In this document: piece after piece, positions 1 through 5,643 of the stretch
Layout: each line of letters begins with the position of its first letter
Numbering within the stretch: the stretch's first letter is position 1
Assembly (NCBI GenBank): GCA_029261435.1
Contig: JAJDBI010000050.1
Coordinates: 1 to 5,958, forward strand
Direction of reading: 5' to 3'
Length of the DNA: 5,958 nucleotides
DNA from: Nitrospinaceae bacterium
GTDB lineage: Bacteria; Nitrospinota; Nitrospinia; Nitrospinales; VA-1
Position numbers and translations under genes: made by a program
Notes under the pieces: model-generated
Database searches by the model: none
Seen by the model: the letters and a program-made list of their open reading frames with translations, nothing else
What the model was told of the DNA's origin: nothing

Positions 1-1691
1 ATTCGTTTCAAAACGCCATTGAAGAATATGGATTTGAGGGGCAGTATCACGGGGTTTATCCCATCAAGGTCAATCAGCAAAGGCAGGTGGTGGAAGAAAT
101 TGTGAAGTTCGGACAGCCTTTCAATATTGGATTAGAAGCCGGGTCCAAGCCGGAACTGCACGCGATACTTGCTATCCTCGATAACCCAGAGGCTTTATTA
201 GTTTGCAATGGTTATAAGGATGAAGCCTTCATTCGTCTGGCATTGATGAGCCAGAAGTTGGGCAAAAAGGTCTTCATTGTTGTGGAGAAACTTGATGAAC
301 TGGCGCTGATCGAGAGAGTCGCCGTGGAACTGGGAGTCAAACCCAATATCGGACTTCGTATCAAGCTGGTCAGTGCGGGGCAGGGGCGTTGGTCCTCTTC
401 AGCCGGAGAGTACTCGAAGTTCGGACTGAACCCTATGGAATTGATGGAAGCCCTTGAAATCGCCAAAAGTAAAAACATTCTCGATTGTGTCAAACTGATT
501 CATTTTCATCTGGGGAGCCAGATCACCAATATCCGCAGGATCAAAAACAGCCTGAAAGAAGTAGGGCGTTTCTATTCTGAATTGATGCAATTTGGATGCA
601 ACATCCAGTACATAGATGTAGGCGGTGGATTGGGTATTGACTACGATGGGTCGCGGTCAACCTTTGCTTCCAGTACCAATTATTCAGTGCAGGAATACGC
701 CAACGATGTGGTCTATCACCTTTTGGAAATTTGTCGGGCAGAAAACCTGCCGCACCCGAATATCATCTCGGAATCCGGCAGGGCCATGACCGCGCATCAT
801 TCCATTCTCGTTGTTAACGTTTTAGATGTTACCAGCTTTCCCGAATGGAGTGATGAGATTAAAGTTCCTGAAGACACACCTGAAGCGGTAGTAGAAATTT
901 TGAATGTGCTGAATTCCACCTCCAACAAAAACCTGATTGAGTCGTGGCACGATGCCGTGCACCTGAAAGATGAGGCGCAAAATAAGTTTCTGCTCGGGTT
1001 GATTTCTCTTGCGGACCGAGCTTTGACCGAACGCATATACTGGGGGATTTGCCGTAAAGTTGAGAAACTCAGTTCAAGGTTGAAATTTCTGCCGGACGAT
1101 ATTCGTAATCTCAAAACCCGACTGGCCGACAAGTATTTTTGTAATTTCTCTGTGTTCCAGTCAGTGCCTGACTCCTGGGCGATTGATCAGGTATTCCCAG
1201 TAGTTCCCTTGCATCGCCTGAATGAAGAGCCTGACCGTGACGCAACGCTTGAAGACATTACCTGTGACTCGGATGGAAGGATAGATAATTTCATCGGCAC
1301 TAATCGTGGTACTGAAAATACCTTGCGGGTACATTCCCTTAAAGAAGGTGAAAGTTATGCTCTTTGTATTTTTCTCACAGGAGCTTATCAGGAAATTCTG
1401 GGAGACCTACATAACTTGTTTGGTGATACCAATACGGTTCACGTGTCACTTAAAAAAGACGGGTCGATAAACTACGAGCAGATTATTGAAGGCGAAGATG
1501 TGACGGATGTTCTGGACTATGTGCAGTTCAGCGCTGATGCACTCGCTGGGCGCATAGATGGTTTCCTGATCGGGTGTGTGCAAAGGGGCGTGGTCACACA
1601 ACAGGAAGCTGATGACTTTCTTACCCTCTACAAGGAAGGGTTGAATGGTTATACCTATCTGGTGAAACCGGATACAGATAAAAAAGATTAG
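1..1691 (+). CDS. speA: Biosynthetic arginine decarboxylase SpeA (5' end outside window)
   Basis: This PLP-dependent enzyme converts arginine to agmatine, the first step of the agmatine route to putrescine. The open frame is entered at base 3 and runs 562 codons to TAG. It opens with SFQNAIEEYGF and then YPIKVNQ, whose lysine (codon 66-68) is the PLP Schiff-base lysine of the family. Further motifs in order are GLEAGSKPEL, the HFHLGSQ segment, the glycine-rich IDVGGGLGIDYDG, SESGRAM, and near the C-terminus TCDSDG with the active-site cysteine at codon 1263-1265, followed by GAYQEILGDLHNLFGDT. The lysine-to-cysteine spacing (399 residues) is close to that of the E. coli enzyme (Lys127 to Cys524 as I remember them), so about 105 N-terminal residues are probably missing. 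The GTG at 87 is internal, not the start. No speB or other polyamine gene is visible. Its stop overlaps that of the convergent protease gene. Confidence 0.97.
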   Translation, partial: SFQNAIEEYGFEGQYHGVYPIKVNQQRQVVEEIVKFGQPFNIGLEAGSKPELHAILAILDNPEALLVCNGYKDEAFIRLALMSQKLGKKVFIVVEKLDELALIERVAVELGVKPNIGLRIKLVSAGQGRWSSSAGEYSKFGLNPMELMEALEIAKSKNILDCVKLIHFHLGSQITNIRRIKNSLKEVGRFYSELMQFGCNIQYIDVGGGLGIDYDGSRSTFASSTNYSVQEYANDVVYHLLEICRAENLPHPNIISESGRAMTAHHSILVVNVLDVTSFPEWSDEIKVPEDTPEAVVEILNVLNSTSNKNLIESWHDAVHLKDEAQNKFLLGLISLADRALTERIYWGICRKVEKLSSRLKFLPDDIRNLKTRLADKYFCNFSVFQSVPDSWAIDQVFPVVPLHRLNEEPDRDATLEDITCDSDGRIDNFIGTNRGTENTLRVHSLKEGESYALCIFLTGAYQEILGDLHNLFGDTNTVHVSLKKDGSINYEQIIEGEDVTDVLDYVQFSADALAGRIDGFLIGCVQRGVVTQQEADDFLTLYKEGLNGYTYLVKPDTDKKD

Positions 1692-2323
1692 TGTTCCTGA
1701 GGTTCAGAAACTTCATAAAAACTTTTTACCTGTTCAATGCGTTCTTGTGTGGTCGGGTGAGTGGAGAAATAGCTGGCCTCGTCTGACTTTCCTCCAGAGT
1801 CTCTGCGAAAAAGATTAAAAACTTCAATCAAATGATGGGGTGGGGTTTCAGCTTTTATCAGATAACCGACTCCCAGTTTGTCGGCCTCCAGTTCCTGTGG
1901 GCGCGAAAACCCACCAACTACAGCCGGTTTCACCAGGTACTCGGCATAGCCCACTCCAGGCAAAAACACATTGGCAACTGTAAAGGCGATGGATGTCAGA
2001 ATAGAAACACCCATATTGGAATAGTAATGACCCGCCTTCAAATGTCCTATTTCATGTGCTGCGACAGCCACTCTCTGTTCTTTTGTCAACTGATGTAGAA
2101 GATCATCAGTGATGTGTACGTCTTTTCCCGTTGTCACCCAGGCATTGGAAAAGTCTGCATAATGCACCACGGCGTTATACTCTTCGCCGGGGAAGTTGGC
2201 ATGCGTAACGGTATCCACCGCCACTTTCCATAGATAAAGATCATGATCACAACCGACGCAGGCTTTTGGTGCGGATTGGCAGCCAGAGGCAATGATTAGA
2301 ATCAATAGGAATATTCTTTTCAT
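1688..2323 (-). CDS. M48-family zinc metalloprotease, predicted lipoprotein
   Basis: This is a 211-residue protein predicted to be a lipid-anchored zinc peptidase of the envelope. From the chosen ATG it begins MKRIFLLILIIASGC, a short signal peptide with a lipobox ending at Cys15. The zinc site is HEIGH (residues 90-94), and the third ligand is the first Glu of ELEADKLG (about residue 144). A late STHPTTQERI (about 187-196) matches the HP motif usual near the end of M48 catalytic domains. A hydrophobic stretch (about 105-125) follows the zinc helix, as in other M48 proteins. Small periplasmic M48 lipoproteins of this kind (the LoiP/YcaL type) are linked to envelope quality control, but no substrate can be inferred. 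A TTG start at 2341 is possible, but its AGG lies too close to it and the ATG gives a cleaner signal peptide; neither has a good Shine-Dalgarno. It is probably the last gene of the rsmD-mnmA-IMPase cluster, 33 bp behind the IMPase gene. Confidence 0.88.
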   Translation of the reverse strand: MKRIFLLILIIASGCQSAPKACVGCDHDLYLWKVAVDTVTHANFPGEEYNAVVHYADFSNAWVTTGKDVHITDDLLHQLTKEQRVAVAAHEIGHLKAGHYYSNMGVSILTSIAFTVANVFLPGVGYAEYLVKPAVVGGFSRPQELEADKLGVGYLIKAETPPHHLIEVFNLFRRDSGGKSDEASYFSTHPTTQERIEQVKSFYEVSEPQEH

Positions 2324-2356
2324 GGTAGAGGAAAAGTGCAAACCTGCTTTGACTTC

Positions 2357-3139
2357 TTAGCCTTTCCCCGCTTGCAGGACATCCACCATCTCTTGATGAA
2401 TCAGGCCGTTGCTAACGAGAATTTCCTCGTCGTAAATTGTTGCGGGGGAGCCATCGAACTTTGACAGGGTTGCTCCAGCTTCTGTTGCAATCAACGCTCC
2501 TGCGGCGACATCCCAGGGACAAAGCTTGAGCTCCCAGAAACCTTCAAACCGACCCATTGCCGTATATACCAGATCCATCGCGGCAGATCCGGGACGGCGC
2601 ACAGCCTGACACATTTTCATGAATCGGCAAAAATGGTTTAAGTTGTCATCCAGAGAGTTGATCACTTTGGGATGAAAACCTGTGACGAGCAGACTTTCTC
2701 TTAATGTCGGAATTGTAGAAACCTTGATGGGTTTGCTGTTGAGGGTCGCGCCTTTGCCTAATTCAGCGACAAACAACTCGTCCAGACAGGGGTTGTACAC
2801 CACTCCGACTTCTGACCGACCTTCGCGTTCGAGTCCTATGGAAACGCAATAACAAGGATAACCGTGTGAAAAGTTCAGGGTGCCATCGAGGGGATCAATA
2901 ATCCATTTGCTCGATGACGAACTACCTTGAGTAGTACCAGATTCTTCAGCCAGGATATCGTGGTCGGGAAAAGTTTGCTTGATCCTGTCGATGATCGTTT
3001 TCTCGCACAGGAGGTCGATCTCTGTGACGGGGTCATAAAATTCTTTGTATGATACTTTCCCGATGGAATCCTTGCGTTCGCGCAGGATTTTCCCAGCGGC
3101 TAAAGCCGCTTCGACTGCTACTTGAACCGCTTCGCTCAT
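2357..3139 (-). CDS. Inositol monophosphatase family protein (SuhB-like)
   Basis: This 260-residue protein is a Mg2+-dependent sugar or inositol phosphate phosphatase of the FIG superfamily. The metal-binding signatures are all present: ILAEESG (Glu65, Glu66), WIIDPLDGTLNF (the DPxDGT motif, Asp82 and Asp85) and CPWDVAAGALIATEAG (WD motif, Trp209-Asp210). The length fits bacterial SuhB/IMPase (about 265 residues). Family members hydrolyse inositol-1-phosphate and related substrates. E. coli SuhB also acts in rRNA transcription antitermination, but whether this protein does so cannot be read from sequence, so no symbol is given. The ATG at 3139 is preferred because its ATGA overlaps the mnmA stop (TGA 3138-3136), a layout typical of translational coupling. 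A GTG three codons upstream (3148) is the alternative. A run of five serines lies between the EESG and DPLDGT motifs, encoded by mixed codons and so not a simple DNA repeat. Confidence 0.93.
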   Translation of the reverse strand: MSEAVQVAVEAALAAGKILRERKDSIGKVSYKEFYDPVTEIDLLCEKTIIDRIKQTFPDHDILAEESGTTQGSSSSSKWIIDPLDGTLNFSHGYPCYCVSIGLEREGRSEVGVVYNPCLDELFVAELGKGATLNSKPIKVSTIPTLRESLLVTGFHPKVINSLDDNLNHFCRFMKMCQAVRRPGSAAMDLVYTAMGRFEGFWELKLCPWDVAAGALIATEAGATLSKFDGSPATIYDEEILVSNGLIHQEMVDVLQAGKG

Positions 3140-4218
3140 TCCAACCACCCACCACCGACGACGCAGTCATCTTGATAAAACACGGCAGACTGTCCGGGTG
3201 CGATGGAAATTTGTGGGTCATCAAACTCGATATTTGCACGTAACCCTTCAAGCGGTGTTACCGTTGCAGGGACTCCCTGATGCCGATAACGGATCTGCAC
3301 ATCGGCGCGAAACGGACCGGAAAAGTCGAGACTCCATTTTACCTGATTCACCGTGCAGTCAGGTCGGGCGAGCTCGTGCTTGGGTCCTACAGTGACACGG
3401 TTTAGCACAGGGTCGATATGTGTTACAAAGTGAGGTTCCTTGAGTCCGCCGAGATTGAGCCCTTTTCTCTGTCCAATGGTGAAAGCCGGGTAGCCTGGGT
3501 GTTTGCCCAGCACTTTACCAGAAGAGTTGACGATCTCCCCCTCTTGCAGGGCTTTGCCGTTTAACTGTTTGGCGATGAATTTGGGATAATCGTTGTCAGG
3601 AATGAAACAGATTTCATGCGACTCGGCCTTCTCTGCCACATTCAATCCCAATTGCCTGGCTCGTTCGCGCACTTCCTTTTTATCCATGTTGCCAAGTGGA
3701 AATTCAAGCCGCTCAAGTTGTTCCTGTGACAGGTTGAATAGAAAATAACTTTGGTCTTTAAACCTGTCTCGTCCTCGACGTACCATTAATCTGCCGGAAG
3801 AATGCTTGACAATGGAGGCGTAATGCCCGGTGGCAATGCGTCGAATTCCAAACGATTCGGCCTTGTGGATCAACTCTTCAAACTTTAGTTTCTGGTTGCA
3901 CAGTGTACAGGGAATCGGTGTTCTCGCCTGCATGTACTCCGAGATAAAATAATCCACCACCTCTTCCTTAAACTTTTTTTCCATGTTGAGGATGTAGAAG
4001 GGGATGCCGACCCGCTCTGCGACCCGTCGGGCATCGGCCATGTCATCAAGGGAACAGCAAGTGCCGAACCGGTTATCTGAGTTGGAATAATTCCATAACT
4101 GCAGGGAAACCCCAACAGCTTCGAATCCACGCTCTTTCATGATCCCGGCGGCAACCGAGCTGTCTACCCCGCCACTCATGGCGACAACAATTTTTTCTGT
4201 TTTTTCCGCAGTTGTCAT
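3136..4218 (-). CDS. mnmA: tRNA-specific 2-thiouridylase MnmA
   Basis: This 360-residue enzyme adenylates and then thiolates U34 of tRNA-Lys, tRNA-Glu and tRNA-Gln, giving the s2U found at the wobble position. The N-terminal PP-loop ATP-binding motif SGGVDSS is at residues 15-21. PCTLCN (103-108) carries the catalytic Cys107 (E. coli Cys102 equivalent), and SHEICFIPD carries Cys204 (E. coli Cys199 equivalent). GQRKGL (249-254) and the C-terminal beta-barrel motif GQSAVFY (342-348) complete the family pattern, and the length is normal. An extra cysteine (Cys104) makes a CxxC with Cys107. The ATG lies 3 nt after the rsmD stop. The bases before it (cctttaaaac) hold no Shine-Dalgarno, so translation probably depends on ribosomes finishing rsmD. 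Its own stop overlaps the next gene's start. Sulfur donors (a cysteine desulfurase or Tus-type relay) are not in the window. Confidence 0.97.
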   Translation of the reverse strand: MTTAEKTEKIVVAMSGGVDSSVAAGIMKERGFEAVGVSLQLWNYSNSDNRFGTCCSLDDMADARRVAERVGIPFYILNMEKKFKEEVVDYFISEYMQARTPIPCTLCNQKLKFEELIHKAESFGIRRIATGHYASIVKHSSGRLMVRRGRDRFKDQSYFLFNLSQEQLERLEFPLGNMDKKEVRERARQLGLNVAEKAESHEICFIPDNDYPKFIAKQLNGKALQEGEIVNSSGKVLGKHPGYPAFTIGQRKGLNLGGLKEPHFVTHIDPVLNRVTVGPKHELARPDCTVNQVKWSLDFSGPFRADVQIRYRHQGVPATVTPLEGLRANIEFDDPQISIAPGQSAVFYQDDCVVGGGWLE

Positions 4219-4221
4219 GTT

Positions 4222-4791
4222 TTAAAGGGAATCGTTAAGGCTGAAAAAAGAAAGGCAGGAATCGCCCAAACGCCGATCTTTGTAAAGCTCAAGTCTATCA
4301 TAGTTTTTCTGCAAAACGGTTTTATGGAAATGTTCCACCACTACCATAGAATCCTGATGCAGTATCTCTGATGACGATAGACCCAGCAAGGTAGGTTCAT
4401 ACAAGTCATCTGCAAAAGGCGGGTCCACAAAAACCAGGTCGAAGCTCAATTCCCGCTCTTTGAGTGATTTCAATCCTGCAAGGGCAGGGGATTTTAATAG
4501 AACCCAGCGTGGAGAATGGCCTGTCATCCGACACTTTTCCAGGTTTTCCATGATGATGCGCTGAGCTTCCGGGTTGGGTTCGACAAACACCGCCATTTCA
4601 GCACCTCGACTGAGTGCTTCAATGCCCATGCTTCCACTGCCCGCGAACAGATCGAGAAAGGTCAACCCCTCTAACCCTGGCCCGACCTGATTGAAAAACG
4701 ACTCCTTAACCCGATCGAGAGTAGGGCGGATGTCGGCTGAGCCAAGGCTGACCAGACGGGTTCCCCGGGCAGTGCCCGAAATTATGCGCAT
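4222..4791 (-). CDS. rsmD: 16S rRNA (guanine(966)-N(2))-methyltransferase RsmD
   Basis: This 189-residue SAM-dependent methyltransferase makes m2G966 in helix 31 of 16S rRNA during 30S assembly. It shows the full family pattern: MRIISGTARG at the N-terminus, RPTLDRVKESFFN (residues 22-34), the SAM-binding motif I DLFAGSGSMGIEALSRGA (47-64), the acidic FVEPNP of motif II (69-74) and the catalytic DPPF (123-126). Length is typical. The ATG at 4791 is supported by an AAAGGA Shine-Dalgarno (minus strand) about 10 nt upstream, rather far but the best in the cluster. It is the first gene of the minus-strand cluster and is divergent from the tRNA-Gln promoter. In many bacteria rsmD is paired with coaD, but here it is followed by mnmA, which keeps an RNA-modification theme. 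Confidence 0.95.
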   Translation of the reverse strand: MRIISGTARGTRLVSLGSADIRPTLDRVKESFFNQVGPGLEGLTFLDLFAGSGSMGIEALSRGAEMAVFVEPNPEAQRIIMENLEKCRMTGHSPRWVLLKSPALAGLKSLKERELSFDLVFVDPPFADDLYEPTLLGLSSSEILHQDSMVVVEHFHKTVLQKNYDRLELYKDRRLGDSCLSFFSLNDSL

Positions 4792-4921
4792 AAAAAGAGG
4801 TTCCTTTCACTAATCATGTTGAAAATGAGTAATAACTCCTTGAACCGAGGTTCTCCGCAAACGAACTTGACAGTACTCATATCTATAACTATTATAACTA
4901 AGGTTTCCAAGGAATTAGTGG
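4792..4921. other. Divergent intergenic region between rsmD and tRNA-Gln
   Basis: This 130-bp region must hold the promoter of the rsmD cluster (minus) as well as that of tRNA-Gln (plus). Only the tRNA promoter is recognisable. On the minus strand I see the rsmD Shine-Dalgarno but no convincing -35/-10 pair. A short inverted repeat GAACC-GA-GGTTC sits at 4842-4853 between the two transcription units and could be an operator, but its arms are only 5 bp. An open frame spanning this region and the tRNA is not treated as a gene. Confidence 0.6.
4867..4895 (+). promoter_or_regulatory. Sigma70-type promoter of tRNA-Gln
   Basis: A perfect -35 TTGACA (4867-4872) is followed after 17 bp by TATTAT (4890-4895), five of six matches to the -10 consensus. 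Transcription would begin near 4902, giving a leader of about 20 nt before the mature tRNA at 4922. An overlapping TATAAC at 4893-4898 would need a 20-bp spacer and is less likely. The spacer and discriminator are AT-rich. Confidence 0.8.
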
Positions 4922-4995
4922 TCGGGTATCGTCTAATGGTAGGACGCCAGATTCTGATTCTGGATGTCGAGGTTCGAGCCCTTGTACCCGAGCCA
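4922..4995 (+). tRNA. tRNA-Gln, anticodon CTG
   Basis: The cloverleaf folds completely. The acceptor stem is TCGGGTA (4922-4928) with TACCCGA (4985-4991), followed by discriminator G and an encoded CCA (4993-4995). The D arm has a GTC/GAC stem, the anticodon stem is CCAGA/TCTGG around loop TTCTGAT with anticodon CTG at 4954-4956, and the T arm is CGAGG/CCTTG around TTCGAGC with one G-U pair. The U1-A72 start, discriminator G and the loop are those of bacterial tRNA-Gln. It reads CAG. Because C34 pairs with G only, the genome should also encode a TTG isoacceptor elsewhere for CAA. Confidence 0.97.
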
Positions 4996-4996
4996 A

Positions 4997-5019
4997 TTCC
5001 TCTGGACTAACCAGAAGAA
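4997..5019 (+). other. Hairpin directly after the tRNA-Gln CCA
   Basis: TTCcTCTGG and CCAGAaGAA pair around a five-base loop ACTAA, giving eight base pairs with one C-A mismatch, one nucleotide after the encoded CCA. It lacks a T-run and so is not itself a terminator. It may shape the 3' trailer for endonucleolytic or exonucleolytic tRNA processing. Its TCTGG arm repeats the 3' half of the tRNA anticodon stem and could in principle compete for the 5' half. Confidence 0.5.
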
Positions 5020-5025
5020 GTTATT

Positions 5026-5055
5026 ACCAGCCCGGCTAAAGGGCGGTTTTTTTTT
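5026..5055 (+). terminator. Rho-independent terminator after tRNA-Gln
   Basis: ACC-a-GCCC pairs with GGGC-GGT around the loop GGCTAAA, giving seven base pairs with one bulged A. A run of nine T (5047-5055) overlaps the foot of the stem. This is a strong intrinsic terminator for the tRNA-Gln transcript. It ends two bases before the Shine-Dalgarno of the next gene, so it could equally act as an attenuator for that gene. Confidence 0.88.
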
Positions 5056-5065
5056 GTAAGGAAGT

Positions 5066-5530
5066 ATGAATATATATCGAAATCCATTTCTTATCGCGCT
5101 TTGGGCTCCCGTATATCAGCTAGTCGCGACGATAGCCATCACTAACGATTTCTTGATGATGGCGATTTTTATCATGTTCACTCTGGGGTTACTCGGCGCT
5201 TATGTCAGCGACTTCCCGGTTTTGTCGACACTATATATGAATGAAGTGTCCCATAAAACCGCTGTTTCTTCATTAATGGGCATGCTTCTGGGGTTTATCC
5301 TGTTCCTGGCCTTTGGCACAGGTGGAAGTGAAGGGGATGATGGCGGTACAATTTCAGCAGGTGGTAAGTTCATGGCAACATGGGGGATACTGTCTTTACC
5401 CGCATATCCCTTAATGGTTTACCTGATTTTTGGAGTGAACAAACGCGACCTGGAATCGGAAGAAGTGATCCGTAAAGAGAAAAAGAAAAAACGGTCCGGT
5501 CCGCCCATCATGGAAAAAGACGGGTTTTAA
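5066..5530 (+). CDS. Hypothetical four-helix integral membrane protein
   Basis: I do not recognise this 154-residue protein. It shows four likely transmembrane segments, at about residues 8-25, 29-50, 66-86 and 103-123. A loop rich in Gly, Asp and Ser (85-100, containing GTGGSEGDDGG) lies between helices 3 and 4. A strongly charged tail (125-154) includes the lysine/arginine run KEKKKKR, which by the positive-inside rule puts the C-terminus in the cytoplasm. The ATG at 5066 is the only upstream option, since an in-frame TAA lies at 5057-5059. AAGGAAG (5058-5064) serves as Shine-Dalgarno, but its AGGA core is only 3 nt from the ATG. The gene begins 11 nt after the T-run of the tRNA-Gln terminator and ends 41 bp before tRNA-Glu, so it has no room for its own promoter unless one lies in or before the terminator. 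The clean membrane topology supports a real gene. Function is unknown. Confidence 0.8.
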   Translation: MNIYRNPFLIALWAPVYQLVATIAITNDFLMMAIFIMFTLGLLGAYVSDFPVLSTLYMNEVSHKTAVSSLMGMLLGFILFLAFGTGGSEGDDGGTISAGGKFMATWGILSLPAYPLMVYLIFGVNKRDLESEEVIRKEKKKKRSGPPIMEKDGF

Positions 5531-5571
5531 TATTCTCGTTTGAGTTACAATAAACACCAGCCATTTTATAT

Positions 5572-5643
5572 GGCCCCATCGTCTAGCGGCTAGGACGCTG
5601 GCCTCTCACGCCGGAAACAGGGGTTCGATTCCCCTTGGGGCTA
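5572..5643 (+). tRNA. tRNA-Glu, anticodon CTC
   Basis: The acceptor stem is GGCCCCA (5572-5578) with TGGGGCT (5636-5642), closed by a G1-U72 wobble, then discriminator A at 5643. The D arm has a GTC/GAC stem, and the anticodon stem CTGGC/GCCGG holds loop CTCTCAC with anticodon CTC at 5605-5607. The T arm AGGGG/CCCCT around TTCGATT is perfect. It reads GAG. The CCA end is not encoded (the next bases are CTT), unlike tRNA-Gln upstream, so a CCA-adding enzyme is needed. A TACAAT hexamer at 5546-5551 could be its -10 but lacks a good -35; co-transcription with the membrane-protein gene is the alternative. No terminator follows. Its 3' half is the likely insertion site of the element at right. Confidence 0.96.
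5619..5643 (+). other. Probable attachment-site region (3' end of tRNA-Glu)
   Basis: Tyrosine integrases commonly recombine within the T arm and 3' end of tRNA genes, so that the inserted element restores the tRNA. Here an integrase gene begins 54 bp beyond this segment, which would therefore contain the att core at one end of the element. The exact core length cannot be set without the other end, where a direct copy of this segment is predicted. Confidence 0.5.

Noticed and set aside
87..89. GTG as the start of the speA coding region
   Set aside because: The frame is open to base 3, and the conserved PLP-lysine motif lies upstream of this GTG.
1832..2098. Plus-strand open frame opposite the M48 protease gene, and similar shadow frames opposite or within speA, mnmA and the IMPase gene
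   Set aside because: They lie wholly within genes with clear family motifs on another strand or frame and have no independent support.
2909..2924. Five-serine stretch in the IMPase as a DNA microsatellite or slippage site
   Set aside because: The serines use several different codons, so the DNA is not repetitive, and the position is a variable loop in the family.
4842..4853. Inverted repeat GAACC-GA-GGTTC as an operator, or as a tRNA T-arm remnant because CGAGGTTC also occurs in tRNA-Gln
   Set aside because: The arms are only 5 bp and the shared match is 8 bp, both easily explained by chance; there is no further tRNA-like sequence around it.
4800..4880. Sigma70 promoter for the rsmD cluster on the minus strand
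   Set aside because: A promoter must exist here or nearby, but no pair of hexamers with 16-18 bp spacing is convincing.
4816..5010. A 64-codon open frame on the plus strand covering the tRNA-Gln gene
   Set aside because: It reads through the promoter and the whole cloverleaf, has no Shine-Dalgarno and gives no recognisable protein.
5523..5551. Promoter for tRNA-Glu with -10 TACAAT at 5546-5551
   Set aside because: The hexamer is good, but the matching -35 position (GGTTTT) is poor and lies in the end of the membrane-protein gene. Left as a possibility only.
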